Shown: piece after piece, positions 8,559 to 17,609 of the stretch | Numbering within the stretch: the stretch's first letter is position 1 | Layout of the letters: each line of letters begins with the position of its first letter | Origin: Hyphomicrobiales bacterium | GTDB lineage: Bacteria > Pseudomonadota > Alphaproteobacteria > Rhizobiales > Beijerinckiaceae | Length of the DNA stretch: 64,000 nucleotides | Direction: 5' to 3' | Assembly: GCA_900470095.1 (NCBI GenBank) | Contig: UBZM01000019.1 | Span: 1-64,000, forward strand | The notes under the pieces: model-generated | The model's input: the letters and a program-made list of their open reading frames with translations, nothing else | What the model was told of the DNA's origin: nothing | Databases searched by the model: none | Made by a program: the position numbers and the translations under genes

Positions 8559-9653
8559 TCACTGACGCTCGCGAAGCTCCGGCGCCGCACGGGACCGACC
8601 GGGAGGCAGGCCGATCTCGACGCCCTGCGGCGCCGGCTCGGGATGGTGGCAGGCCGCGAAATGCATGTCCGCGTCACCGCCCGAGGTGAGCTCCGGGCTG
8701 ACGCGTGCGCAAAGATCCGTGGCTTTCCAGCAGCGTGTCCGGAAATGGCAACCGGACGGCGGATCGGCCGGATTGGGCGGGTCGCCCTGGAGCGTGATGC
8801 CCTGGCGCTGCCGGGCCGCCTGGCGCGCCCTGGCCTGCGGAATCGCCGAGATCAGGGCCATCGTGTAGGGATGGCGCGGCTGCGAGAAGATGGCGTCGCG
8901 GGGGCCCATCTCGACGATACGGCCGAGATACATGACGGCGATCCGGTCGCTGACATAGCGAACGACCGAGAGGTCGTGGCCGATGAAGACGAAGGTCAGG
9001 CCGAGGTCCCGGCGCAATTCTCCGAGCAGATTGAGGACCTGGGCCTGAACCGAGACGTCGAGCGCCGAGACGGGCTCGTCGAGAAACAGGACTTTTGGTT
9101 CCAGAATGAGACTGCGCGCGATACCGACGCGCTGGCGCTGGCCGCCGGAGAGCTGGTGCGGATAGCGCTCGCCGTGCTGCGGATCGAGCCCCACCTTATC
9201 GAGCATCGCCAGAACACGCTCATGCCGTTCCGCCGCACGCGGAAAGAGCCCGGCGATGCGAAGCGGCTCCTCGACGATTTCGTGGACCGTCATCCGAGGA
9301 TCAAGCGATGCGAACGGGTTCTGGAAGACCAGCTGCACGTCCTGGCGCCAACGCCGCAACTCGCGCGCGTTCATCTTGAGGACGTCGCTACCCTCATAGA
9401 GGAACGATCCGCCCGTGGCCGGCACCAGCCGCAGCAGGGCGTTCAGCAGCGAGGACTTTCCGCAGCCGGACTCGCCGACGATGCCGAGCGCCTCCCCTCG
9501 CCTGACCGAAAAGGAGACGTCCGACACCGCCTGGATCGCCCCGACCTGCCGCCGCAGTAGACCGCCACGAACCGGGTAGTGGCAAACGAGACCGTTGACC
9601 TCGATCAGCGGCGGCGAGGCGTCAGCCGCTCTAGGCGACGGCACGGCTGTCAT
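8559..9653 (-). CDS. Oligopeptide ABC transporter ATPase (OppF-like)
   Basis: A 364-residue ATP-binding subunit of the dipeptide/oligopeptide importer. It shows Walker A GESGCGKSS, the Q-loop in VFQNPFASLDPR, signature LSGGQRQR, Walker B VLFLDEP and the switch His in FIGHDLS. The C-terminal extension has a Cys-containing oligopeptide/dipeptide motif (CHFRTRCWKATDLC), characteristic of Opp/Dpp ATPases and often holding an iron-sulfur cluster. Its ATG (MTAVPSP) lies inside the end of the preceding ATPase gene, a 23-base overlap that implies translational coupling. It acts at the cytoplasmic face of the inner membrane. Confidence 0.92.
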   Translation of the reverse strand: MTAVPSPRAADASPPLIEVNGLVCHYPVRGGLLRRQVGAIQAVSDVSFSVRRGEALGIVGESGCGKSSLLNALLRLVPATGGSFLYEGSDVLKMNARELRRWRQDVQLVFQNPFASLDPRMTVHEIVEEPLRIAGLFPRAAERHERVLAMLDKVGLDPQHGERYPHQLSGGQRQRVGIARSLILEPKVLFLDEPVSALDVSVQAQVLNLLGELRRDLGLTFVFIGHDLSVVRYVSDRIAVMYLGRIVEMGPRDAIFSQPRHPYTMALISAIPQARARQAARQRQGITLQGDPPNPADPPSGCHFRTRCWKATDLCARVSPELTSGGDADMHFAACHHPEPAPQGVEIGLPPGRSRAAPELRERQ

Positions 9654-10668
9654 CGGCGAGAACCTCTTCACTGAAATGGCATGCGGCACGCCGGCCGGGC
9701 GCGATCTCGCGCAAGGCGGGGCGCGTCTCGAGGCAAATCGGCCGGCGCAGCGGGCAGCGCGGCGCGAATGCGCATCCCGGTCCGGCGGTCGCGAGACTGG
9801 CGGACATGCCGGGGATCGAAGGCAGCGTCTCCACGCTGCTATCGAGATGCGGAACGCAGGCCGCCAGCGCTCTCGCATAGGGATGGGCCGGGTTGGTCAG
9901 GATCGCGTCCGGAGTGCCCGTCTCAACGACGCGGCCGGCATAGAGCACGATGACGCGGTCGGCGACCTCGGCGACGACGCCGAAATCATGCGTGATCAGC
10001 AGCAGCCCCATGCCGCGTTCCTGCTGCAAGCCCACGAGCAGGTCGAGAATCTGCCGTTGCACGGTCACGTCCAGCGCCGTGGTCGGCTCGTCCGCGATCA
10101 GGAAGGCAGGCTCGAGCGCGATCGCCATTGCGATCATGGCGCGCTGGCGCATGCCGCCCGAGAATTGATGCGGATAGGCGCCTGCCCGCTCCTCGGCGTT
10201 CGGCAGGCCGACCTTCTTCATCAGGGCGATGGCCTCGCGCCGGGCGTCAGCCGCGGTCGCCCCGCGATGGACCCGGAACATCTCGGCGATCTGCCAGCCG
10301 ATGGAATAGACCGGGTTGAGCGCGGTCGGCGCATCCTGATGCACCATCGCCATTCTGGAACCCCGAAGCATCCGCCGCCGCTGCGCCGGCATGGTCAGGA
10401 GGTCCTCGCCCATGAAGCGGATGCTTCCGCCGGTCACGCCCGCGGTTGGCGGCAGGATATCCATGATCGCAAGGGCGGACATGCTCTTGCCGGCGCCGGA
10501 TTCACCGATCACGGCGACGACCTCGCCGGGGCGCACCTGGAAGGAGAGGTCCGCCACGATCGGGATCGCGCCTGCGCCGCGCCCCAGCGCCACCGAGAGC
10601 GCCTCCACCTCGAGAAGCGGCTCCCCGCCACTGGTTGTCTTGAAGCCAATCATTGTGCTGCCGGGCAT
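9631..10668 (-). CDS. Oligopeptide ABC transporter ATPase (OppD-like)
   Basis: A 345-residue ATPase with Walker [10 protein letters not shown]-loop [12 protein letters not shown], signature [10 protein letters not shown], Walker [13 protein letters not shown] and H-loop LITHDFG. The C-terminus has the OppD/DppD cysteine motif ([14 protein letters not shown]). It pairs with the OppF-like ATPase to power one importer. The start at MPGSTMIGF lies 5 bases after the permease stop, with GGTGA upstream; an internal ATG (MIGFKTT) is an alternative. Confidence 0.92.
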   Translation of the reverse strand: MPGSTMIGFKTTSGGEPLLEVEALSVALGRGAGAIPIVADLSFQVRPGEVVAVIGESGAGKSMSALAIMDILPPTAGVTGGSIRFMGEDLLTMPAQRRRMLRGSRMAMVHQDAPTALNPVYSIGWQIAEMFRVHRGATAADARREAIALMKKVGLPNAEERAGAYPHQFSGGMRQRAMIAMAIALEPAFLIADEPTTALDVTVQRQILDLLVGLQQERGMGLLLITHDFGVVAEVADRVIVLYAGRVVETGTPDAILTNPAHPYARALAACVPHLDSSVETLPSIPGMSASLATAGPGCAFAPRCPLRRPICLETRPALREIAPGRRAACHFSEEVLADDSRAVA

Positions 10669-10673
10669 CGTTG

Positions 10674-11585
10674 TCACCGCGAGCGAGGGTCGAAGGCGCG
10701 GCGGACGGCTTCGCCGAGCATGACCAGGGCCAGGACGGTCACGGTCAGCACCAGGCTCGGGAACATCAGCATATGCGGCGCGCTGGCGAGATAGGGCTGG
10801 GCATCGCTGATCGCAGTGCCCCAGGAAATGGTCGGCGGCTGCAAGCCCAGACCGAGATAGGAGAGCGTCGCTTCGGTTCCGACATAGCTGCCGAGCGAGA
10901 GCGTCGCGAGGACGAGCAGCGGGGCGACAGCGTTCGGCAGCACGTGGCGCAGCGCAATCCATAGGCTGCTCGCCCCGGCAACGCGCGCGGCGCGGACATA
11001 TTCGGCGTTCCGGATCTGCAGCACGCTGGCGCGCATCAGCCGCGCCTCGGTGGCCCAGCCCAGCAGCGAGAGCACCAAGGCCAGGCGCAGCACGCCGCCG
11101 CCGGTATTGCCCAGCGTGGCGAGGATGACGATGGCCCCGAGCAGGGTGGGCAGACCGAGGACGACATCGGTGACGCGCGAGATCACCGCATCGATGATGC
11201 CGCCGTTGAAGCCCGCCACGAGCCCCAGGGCTCCGCCGATCAGCGTGCTCCCAAGCGTCGCGAGAAGCGCGACGGCCAGCGAGGCGCGGGCTCCATAGAC
11301 CGTCCGCGCGAAGACGTCGCAGCCCTGGATGTCGAAGCCGAACCAGCTGCCATAGGCCGGGGGCTTGCGCGAATTCAGCAGGATGCAGCGCTGCGGATCG
11401 ACATTGGTGAAAAGGCCGGGCGCGATCGCCATCGCGGCGAGGATCGCGAGCACGACGAGGGCGACCCAGACGAGCGGCGACCTGCCGAGCAGGGCCAGCG
11501 CCTCGCCGGTGAGCGAGCGGTTGCGCCGGCGCGGCTCGACGCCGTCTTTCGCGGCGCGCGGCGTGGCCTGAAGCAGATCAGTCAT
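10674..11585 (-). CDS. Oligopeptide ABC transporter permease (OppC-like)
   Basis: A 303-residue inner-membrane permease. A basic N-terminus (RRRNRSLTGEALALLGRS) precedes the first helix, as in OppC/DppC. The large periplasmic loop follows, then five more helices. The EAA-type loop that contacts the ATPases is seen in RAARVAGASSLWIALRHVLP. The gene overlaps the upstream permease gene by 8 bases. Confidence 0.9.
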   Translation of the reverse strand: MTDLLQATPRAAKDGVEPRRRNRSLTGEALALLGRSPLVWVALVVLAILAAMAIAPGLFTNVDPQRCILLNSRKPPAYGSWFGFDIQGCDVFARTVYGARASLAVALLATLGSTLIGGALGLVAGFNGGIIDAVISRVTDVVLGLPTLLGAIVILATLGNTGGGVLRLALVLSLLGWATEARLMRASVLQIRNAEYVRAARVAGASSLWIALRHVLPNAVAPLLVLATLSLGSYVGTEATLSYLGLGLQPPTISWGTAISDAQPYLASAPHMLMFPSLVLTVTVLALVMLGEAVRRAFDPRSR

Positions 11586-12504
11586 AGTGGATCCGTGGGT
11601 CCAGGAGCGCGTAGGAGAGGTCGACGAGGAGATTGATGACGAGATAGGCGACCACGATCACGGTGACAGCGCCGACGATGGTGATGCCGTCATGGCTGCG
11701 GATCGACTGGACGATCAATCCGCCGACGCCGCTGATATTGAACACGCCCTCGACGACGACGGCCCCGGCCATCAGGCCGCCGATGTCCTTGCCGACATAG
11801 GTCACGGCCGGAATCAGGCTGTTGCGCAGGGCGTGCACGCCGACGACACGTGCTTCGCTCAGCCCCTTGGTGCGGGCGGTGCGCACATAGTCGCTTTGCA
11901 TGCTCTCGATCACCGCCGACCGCGTCAGCCGCGACAGCGTGACCTGATGCGCCAGCGCCAGGACGATCGCCGGCAGCAACAGCTCGCACAGGCTGGTGGG
12001 GTCGCTGACCGTCACCGGAAACCAGCCGAGCCGCACGCCGAAGACGAGCTGCGCCAGGTTGGCGACGACGAAGCCGGGGAAGGCAATGATCACCAGCCCG
12101 ATCAGCGTGGTTGCGGTGTCGAATGTCCTGCCTGGCCGCAGCGCCGCGAAGACGCCGATCGTCACCCCGAGCAGCACCTCGATCAGCACGGCGAGCAGCG
12201 CCAGGCGGATCGTGGCGGGAAAGGCCGCGAGCAGCTGCTCCGAAACATCCCGCCCCGTGAAGGAGCGCCCGAGATAGCCCCGGCCAAGATCGGCCAGATA
12301 GTAGCCGTAGCGGACGATCAGGGGCCGATCGAGCTTGAACTCCTCGGTGGCGGCCGCGACGAAGGCGTCGGGGCACTCGCGATCGCCGCATTTGCCCGCG
12401 AGTGGATCCCCCGGCATCCCCCAGGCCAGGAAGAACACGATGAAGGTCGTGCCCAGGAACACCGGAATGAACTGCAGAAGCCGGCGCAGGATATAGCCTG
12501 TCAT
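11578..12504 (-). CDS. Oligopeptide ABC transporter permease (OppB-like)
   Basis: A 308-residue permease starting MTGYILRRLLQFIPVFLGTT, the classical DppB/OppB N-terminus, with six predicted helices and the EAA loop around RTKGLSEARVVGVHALRNSL. It is 40 bases downstream of the binding-protein gene and overlaps the second permease, giving a single operon. An unusual cysteine pair (CGDRECPDAF) lies in the first periplasmic loop, in the place where family members have a variable region. Confidence 0.9.
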   Translation of the reverse strand: MTGYILRRLLQFIPVFLGTTFIVFFLAWGMPGDPLAGKCGDRECPDAFVAAATEEFKLDRPLIVRYGYYLADLGRGYLGRSFTGRDVSEQLLAAFPATIRLALLAVLIEVLLGVTIGVFAALRPGRTFDTATTLIGLVIIAFPGFVVANLAQLVFGVRLGWFPVTVSDPTSLCELLLPAIVLALAHQVTLSRLTRSAVIESMQSDYVRTARTKGLSEARVVGVHALRNSLIPAVTYVGKDIGGLMAGAVVVEGVFNISGVGGLIVQSIRSHDGITIVGAVTVIVVAYLVINLLVDLSYALLDPRIHYD

Positions 12505-12544
12505 GTCTTCGCTCGCGTTTCCCGGCCGTGGCGGCTGCCCCGCC

Positions 12545-14173
12545 TCATTCCTTCAGCGCCAGCGCGGAGTAGTCGATGCGGCCGTTCGCATAGAGCGTGA
12601 CCGAGCGCACCTTCGGGGAATGCCCGACGGTCATGGCCGGGTTCCAGAGCGGCACGCGCGGCATGTCGGCAATCAGCAGGCGCTCGGCCTCCTGATAGGT
12701 CTTGATCGCGGCGCTCGAATCTTCCGTCGCGGCCTTGTCCAGCAGGGCGTCGAAGGCTGCGCTCTCATAGGCGCCGCGGTTGGAGGTGCCCTCCTTCGAG
12801 TAGAGCGGCACCAGCGCATTGTCGATCGACGGGTAATCCATGGTCCAGTTCGATGGAAACAGGCCGTCGACCTTGCCCGACCGGGTATAGGAGCGGAACG
12901 CGGCGTTGTCGGAGAGGGCCGAGGTGACGCAGGTGATGCCGAGCGTGTTCTGGATGCTGTTGCAGACCGCATCCATCGCGGATTTCACCTCGCTGTCGCC
13001 GGCATAATAGACCTTGATATCGCCCTTGTAGCCGCCCGCCTTGGCCAGCAATTCCTTGGCCTTTTCGGGATTGAAGCTGCAATACTCGCCGCAGGCGCCG
13101 GGCTGATAGCCCTCGACGCCGGGCGGCACCCAGCCGGTCGCGGGCTGCCCGATGCCGTTGAAGAGAATCTCGACGATCGCCTTGCGGTCGATCGCCATCG
13201 ACAGCGCCTGCCGGATCGCCGGCTTCAGCAAGTGCGGGTTGGCATCGGTATAGGGCATGCCGAGCGCCTGGATGTTCGCGCGCGGCTGGACCACGGCGCG
13301 GCCGCGCAGGTCGCGCTTCCAGAGATCGGCGACGAGTTTTGACGCCGGAATGTCGCGCAGCAGGTCGAGATTGCCGGCCACGAGATCGTTATAGGCCGCC
13401 TCCCGGCTCGTATAGATCCTGAGATCGACGCCCTTGATCGACGGCTTGGCCGGCCCGCCATAGCCCGGGAAGGCCGCGAGCTTGTAGCCGGTATCCGGCG
13501 TCCCGGAGACGAGCTGGAACGGCCCGGCGCCGACCGGTTTCCTGCCGAAGGCCGCCGGATCGGCGAAGAACGAATCCGGCATCGGGTAGAAGGCCTTGTA
13601 GCTCAGCTGAGACTTGAAGACCGGCACGGGAAGCTTCAGCTCGACCTGGAATTCATGGTCGTTGAGGACCTTGAGCCCGCTCATCGCCTTGGTGGCGGGA
13701 ACCGGCGGCTTCTCGCCCTTGGGCGCCTTCGGATTGAGATCGCCATAGCCGACGATGACGGAGAACCAGTCGTTGTTCGACTGGCCATTCGGCCCGTAGG
13801 CCGCCCAGTTCCAGGCATCGACGAAGTTCCGGGCCAGAACCTCGGTTCCATCGTGAAACTTGCGCCCGTTCCGGAGCTTGATCCTCCAGGTCTTGTTGTC
13901 AGTGGTCGTGATCGCCTCGGCGATATCGTCGATGATCGCACCGGTTTTCGCGTCGTTCGTCACGAGCCCGGCAAGGATCGGCTGCAGGACGTCGGAGCCG
14001 CAGGTCTCGGTCGTGTTGGTCGGAATCAGCGGTCCTGCCGGTGTGCAGGCCGAAACGGAGACCCAACCCGGCTGCGACGTCTGGGCCTGACCGGCGGTCG
14101 TGCCCGCCGCCAGGGCTCCCACCATCGCTGCAGCCTGCAATGCAGCGCCAACCAAAAACCTGCTCTGTTTCAT
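12545..14173 (-). CDS. Peptide-binding protein of ABC importer (SBP family 5)
   Basis: A 542-residue periplasmic solute-binding protein of the DppA/OppA family. The signal peptide is clear (about residues 1-30, cleavage after AGQA), and the mature protein has family features such as WRIKLRNGRKFHDGTE and the C-terminal VPLWNPAMTVGHSPKVRSV. The start MKQSRFLVG has GGGAGTGGAAC just upstream. It is the first gene of the transporter-peptidase operon, and its upstream DNA is the second copy of the ~123-bp regulatory region. A dipeptide or oligopeptide ligand is inferred from the family; other ligands such as opines or glycosides occur in it. Confidence 0.9.
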   Translation of the reverse strand: MKQSRFLVGAALQAAAMVGALAAGTTAGQAQTSQPGWVSVSACTPAGPLIPTNTTETCGSDVLQPILAGLVTNDAKTGAIIDDIAEAITTTDNKTWRIKLRNGRKFHDGTEVLARNFVDAWNWAAYGPNGQSNNDWFSVIVGYGDLNPKAPKGEKPPVPATKAMSGLKVLNDHEFQVELKLPVPVFKSQLSYKAFYPMPDSFFADPAAFGRKPVGAGPFQLVSGTPDTGYKLAAFPGYGGPAKPSIKGVDLRIYTSREAAYNDLVAGNLDLLRDIPASKLVADLWKRDLRGRAVVQPRANIQALGMPYTDANPHLLKPAIRQALSMAIDRKAIVEILFNGIGQPATGWVPPGVEGYQPGACGEYCSFNPEKAKELLAKAGGYKGDIKVYYAGDSEVKSAMDAVCNSIQNTLGITCVTSALSDNAAFRSYTRSGKVDGLFPSNWTMDYPSIDNALVPLYSKEGTSNRGAYESAAFDALLDKAATEDSSAAIKTYQEAERLLIADMPRVPLWNPAMTVGHSPKVRSVTLYANGRIDYSALALKE

Positions 14174-14277
14174 GTTCCACTCCCAAAATCGGCAACGCTC
14201 CGCTGGAACGTCGAGCCGTCGTCGCAAAGGTACCCAGTCGCCAGTCTCAGGTGATGGCCCTGACTCTTCTGATCTTG

Positions 14278-14399
14278 GGGCGGAGCGCCGCCCGGAGCCG
14301 TCCAGAGCCGGGGCCGCAGGACGGAGAAGGCAGAGGATAGAGCCCCGAGGAAATACGGAAAAATTCTTTTACGGAACATCTCTATGCGGAAATGATATA
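14278..14399 (-). promoter_or_regulatory. Duplicated regulatory region, copy B
   Basis: About 122 bases upstream of the peptide-binding-protein gene, related to 5977-6100. The shared parts are an identical 17-base hairpin element at 14278-14294, an AT-rich block at 14351-14399, and the TAT-N9-ATA dyad at 14383-14397 with core sequence GGAAATG against AGAAATG in copy A. The hairpin lies 105 bases from the ATG here, against 29 in copy A. The similarity suggests co-regulation by the LysR protein encoded at 6133. Confidence 0.6.
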
Positions 14400-14677
14400 C
14401 GGCCAACTGCCGCGCGCCCCCGGGCTGGGCCACAGCGAAACCGGGCCAGCGGATTGAAGCAGCCGCCCATCCCGGGGCGGAAAGCCCTGTGGCGCATGGT
14501 GGCAGAGGCAGCTCCCGGCAAAGCCCCTCAGGGCCCCTCTCTCGAAAGGGCCCACGCCAACGCCGCCCACACCGCGCGCCTTGCGGCAAGCGTCGGGGTT
14601 GGCGGCCAGCTGTGCTAGGATCGGCGTCGCCACGAGCCATGCCCCCGGGGGCGAAACCGACGAGCAAGAGGGCCATC
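14400..14677. other. Intergenic region upstream of methyltransferase
   Basis: About 280 bases. Nothing beyond a probable promoter for the methyltransferase could be seen. Open frames run through, but the methyltransferase homology begins only at 14678. Confidence 0.35.
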
Positions 14678-15700
14678 ATGTCCGGGCTTGATCCGTCGCC
14701 TATCATGCAGGTCGGAATGGGGTTCTTTGCCTCGAAGACGCTGCTTTCGGCCGTCGAGCTCGGCCTCTTCACCAAACTCGCCAGCCAACCGCTGACCGGC
14801 CAGGACATCGCCGCGGCCTTGCAGCTCAGTCCGCGTGCCGTTCCGGATTTTCCCGACGCGCTGGTTGCGCTCAAATTCCTCGAACGCGACGGCGATGGTC
14901 CCGAGGCGCGCTATGCGAATACGCCGGAGAGCGGGTTTTTCCTGGACCGGGACAGCCCCGCCTATATCGGCGGCATCCTCGAGATGGCGAATGCCCGTCT
15001 CTACCGCTTCTGGGGCGACCTCACCGAGGCGCTCAGGACCGGCAAGGCGCAGAACGAAACCAAGGTGTCCGGGGAACCGCTGTTTGCGACGCTCTATGCC
15101 GACCAGGCGCGGCTCGAGCAGTTCATGAACGCGATGTCCGGCATCTCGGCGGGTAATTTCAAGGCGTTTGCGGGGGCGTTCGACTTCTCCAAATACAGCA
15201 CCCTTTGCGATGTCGGCGGTGCGACCGGGTTGCTCGCCTGCACCGTTGCGGCAGCCCATCCGCATCTTCGCTGCACCAGCTTCGATCTGCCCAAGGTCGT
15301 GCCGATCGCCATGCGCAGGATCGAACAGACGGGCCTGACCGACCGGGTCACGGCCGTCGGCGGCGACTTCTTCACGGATTCACTGCCCCAAGCGGATGTC
15401 ATCACCATGGGGATGATCCTGCATGACTGGAACCTTGCGACGAAGAAGGCGCTGATCCGGAAGGCTTATGATGCGCTGCCGCCGGGCGGTGCCTTCGTGG
15501 TGATCGAGACGCTGATCGACGATGCCAGGCGCGAAAACGCCTTCGGCCTGCTGATGTCGCTCAACATGCTGATCGAATGCGGCGACGCCTTCGATTATAC
15601 CGCCGCCGACTTTGCCGGGTGGTGTCGCGAGGCCGGGTTCAGGGCGTTCGAGACCGTCAGGCTCACCGGCCCATCAAGCGCCGCGATCGCCTATAAATAG
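14678..15700 (+). CDS. SAM-dependent O-methyltransferase, dimerisation-domain type
   Basis: A 340-residue methyltransferase of the plant-like O-methyltransferase / hydroxyindole O-methyltransferase class. Residues 1-95 form a winged-helix dimerisation domain (FFASKTLLSAVELGLFTKLA). The SAM site is LCDVGGATG near residue 175, the acidic loop is TSFDLPKVV, and ILHDWN holds the usual catalytic His. The ATG follows AGAGGG at 6 bases. The substrate cannot be told; relatives act on phenolics, polyketides or carotenoid intermediates. It stands alone, with a hairpin downstream separating it from the convergent DUF892 gene. Confidence 0.8.
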   Translation: MSGLDPSPIMQVGMGFFASKTLLSAVELGLFTKLASQPLTGQDIAAALQLSPRAVPDFPDALVALKFLERDGDGPEARYANTPESGFFLDRDSPAYIGGILEMANARLYRFWGDLTEALRTGKAQNETKVSGEPLFATLYADQARLEQFMNAMSGISAGNFKAFAGAFDFSKYSTLCDVGGATGLLACTVAAAHPHLRCTSFDLPKVVPIAMRRIEQTGLTDRVTAVGGDFFTDSLPQADVITMGMILHDWNLATKKALIRKAYDALPPGGAFVVIETLIDDARRENAFGLLMSLNMLIECGDAFDYTAADFAGWCREAGFRAFETVRLTGPSSAAIAYK

Positions 15701-15763
15701 CCGTCCTATCAGTCGCCGGCGCCTGCAAGGCGCGGGTTCGCAGGCCAAATACCTCAAACGCAT

Positions 15764-15791
15764 GGCCCCGCCGCGGTGAAACGGCGGGGCC
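15764..15791. terminator. GC-rich hairpin between convergent genes
   Basis: A perfect 10-base-pair stem (GGCCCCGCCG / CGGCGGGGCC) with an 8-base loop, placed between two convergent genes. It lacks a clear T-tract on either side, so it is a plausible rather than certain bidirectional terminator. Confidence 0.5.
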
Positions 15792-15866
15792 AAAGTGGTG
15801 GCGCCGAGAGGTGGCCTAGAGAGGTGGCGGCGTGGCGCAGCTCTCAGGGCTGTCGGCTACGGAGGG

Positions 15867-16370
15867 CTAGGCCGCCTTCCGGTTGATGCCCGATTCCGCG
15901 AGCTTGCTGAGCTTCTTGTCGGCTGCGAATTCCTCGTCGAGATTCTGCTGCAGCAGGGTGGCGCAATCGTTCCGGCCGAGCTGCTTGGCCCATGCGACAA
16001 GCGTGCCATAGCGCGTGATCTCGTAATGCTCGACCGCCTGCGCGCAGGCGATGATCGCGGCATCGACCACCTGCTTGTCGGCGACCTCGCCGAGAACTTC
16101 GTCGGCTTCCTCCAGGATGCCGTCGATGGCCGGGCAATCGACGCCCTTGGCCTCCGCGCCGTGTAGCTTGAACACCTGCTCGAGCCGCTTGATATGGCCT
16201 TCGGTTTCACTGCGATGGGCGGTAAGTCCCTGCTTCAGCTGCGTGTCCGTGGCCTTCTCGATCATCTTCGGCAGCGACTTGTGGATCTGCTTCTCGGCGT
16301 AATAGATGTCCTGAAGCGTATGGACAAAAAGATCGTCCATCGTCTTGATGTCCTTGGAAAAAAGTCCCAT
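15867..16370 (-). CDS. DUF892/YciE-like ferritin-fold protein
   Basis: A 167-residue helical protein of the YciE/YciF (DUF892) family. It opens MGLFSKDIKTMDDLFVHTLQDIYYAEKQI. The ferritin-like helices carry the expected acidic/His residues (DIYYAEKQI, HRSETEGHIKRLEQVF, EVLGEVADKQVVDAA, ALVEHYEITRYG-type segment AVEHYEITRYG). GGAGGATGGA directly before the ATG fixes the start. These proteins are stress-induced in enterobacteria and may bind a di-iron site; the biochemical role is not established. It sits near other general-stress genes (SDR, UspA). Confidence 0.88.
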   Translation of the reverse strand: MGLFSKDIKTMDDLFVHTLQDIYYAEKQIHKSLPKMIEKATDTQLKQGLTAHRSETEGHIKRLEQVFKLHGAEAKGVDCPAIDGILEEADEVLGEVADKQVVDAAIIACAQAVEHYEITRYGTLVAWAKQLGRNDCATLLQQNLDEEFAADKKLSKLAESGINRKAA

Positions 16371-16636
16371 TCCATCCTCCTGGTTCTGACCCCGCCGACG
16401 CCGCTGGACCGGCGCGCTTCCTGCCGGGAGCAACGTGTTGGCCGGCGGCCTGTTCCACGCCACGGCGCGCTCAGAGGGTGGCGGCCCTCGCCCCCAGGTT
16501 CCTTGCGCAGCTGGTGGGGAAGCGAGCACCCGCCCCTCCTTTTCCGGCGGCCGGCCTGTGACATCAGCGCGCTGGAACCTCGCCCATGCCGCGACGTTGC
16601 ATGCGCAAGCTGGGCCTGACGACACGGGAGGCCATG

Positions 16637-16819
16637 ATGCGAGACGGTTACGGACGGAAAATTCCCACCGCTGAGACCCCGAATACCCTGTCCCCGGGAC
16701 ATGGCGAGCAGGGCAAGGGCCAGGGCACGCGCGGCGAGCAGAGACGGGATCGGACACCGGCGGGGCAGAGCCCCGACAAGGCAGCCGAACTCCCTCCTCC
16801 CGGGATTTGTGAAACATGA
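16637..16819 (+). CDS. Small hydrophilic protein (60 aa)
   Basis: A 60-residue, highly polar, probably disordered protein (MRDGYGRKIPTAETPNTLSPG...) rich in G, P, Q, R and K. GGGAGG lies 5 bases before the chosen ATG; a second ATG one codon upstream is possible. It is followed without a gap by another small hydrophilic gene. Disordered small proteins of this kind occur in stress regulons of Rhizobiales, but no family can be named. Confidence 0.45.
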   Translation: MRDGYGRKIPTAETPNTLSPGHGEQGKGQGTRGEQRRDRTPAGQSPDKAAELPPPGICET

Positions 16820-16823
16820 GGTG

Positions 16824-17078
16824 ATGGCGATGGCCACGGAGAAGCACACGGACGCGCCGGTGCCTTATCGCACGGCGCAACGCCCGGGACAGTCGGGCGC
16901 ACAGGAACAGCGTCGCGCCGGCCCAAGCCCCTTGTCGCAGCACCAGACCGGGCCGCATGCCCCGTTCGAGGCTGACGAGCACGAGGGGACGGCCTCGATC
17001 AAGCATGCCGGCCAAGGCAACCCGCAAGAGGCCGCCATTCCACATCCAGCCCCCGACCCGAAGAAGCGCTCGGGCTGA
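16824..17078 (+). CDS. Small hydrophilic protein (84 aa)
   Basis: An 84-residue polar protein (MAMATEKHTDAPVPYRT...PDPKKRSG) with no hydrophobic segment and many Gln, Pro, His and Lys. It starts 5 bases after the previous stop. GAGG lies before the paired ATGs, and the second one (16830) has the better spacing. Its likely disorder and its location beside the DUF892 gene suggest a stress-related role, but this is inference. Confidence 0.45.
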   Translation: MAMATEKHTDAPVPYRTAQRPGQSGAQEQRRAGPSPLSQHQTGPHAPFEADEHEGTASIKHAGQGNPQEAAIPHPAPDPKKRSG

Positions 17079-17118
17079 GACAGGCGCTATCGGCATTCCC
17101 CGGGACTGGGCGGCTCGC

Positions 17119-17250
17119 TCAGTCCCGATAGATGCGCGCGGGCGGCGGGGGAACCTGCCCGGTGCGGAACAGCATCACGCCCGCCCCCGCGACGAGCACC
17201 AAGACGATCAGCCAGATGAGGATATCGAGTTTCAGAGAGCGCGAGCGCAT
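17119..17250 (-). CDS. Small single-pass membrane protein (43 aa)
   Basis: A 43-residue protein: basic start (MRSRSLK), one strong helix (ILIWLIVLVLVAGAGVMLF), and a Pro-rich tail (VPPPPARIYRD). The charge pattern indicates an N-in orientation. The ribosome binding site is weak (GGCGGTCC), so support comes from the protein-like design. Family unknown. Confidence 0.5.
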   Translation of the reverse strand: MRSRSLKLDILIWLIVLVLVAGAGVMLFRTGQVPPPPARIYRD

Positions 17251-17609
17251 GGCAGGACCGCCCGGGCATAATGAACACCACAACTTTTGTACTAACCCTG
17301 GACGGCACGCTCGGGTTCCGTGCGGCGTCCCGATAAGAGGGCCGCGCGGCATCGTGCTCGCTCGGCAAGCGCTCGAAGGCCTCCCAGGATTCCGAGCGAT
17401 GCCTGCAGTCGGCATGGCTGGGCGTTCACCGACAGCCGCATGACCGGCCAGGCCTTTGGACAGCGAAGGCGAATGCCTTTGTCGGCAGCAAGCAGGCCCC
17501 GGCGCTTGAAAGCCCGCGCCTGCTTCATGCTGATCGATGAAATGCTGATCGCTGACGGAAACGGCGGTTTTGGGTGGGACGCCGCGATTTCCTAAGCTAG
17601 GTTTCCGCC
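17251..17609. other. Intergenic region, nothing identified
   Basis: About 360 bases between the small membrane gene and the P-loop gene. No RNA gene, repeat or supported frame was seen. Confidence 0.35.
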
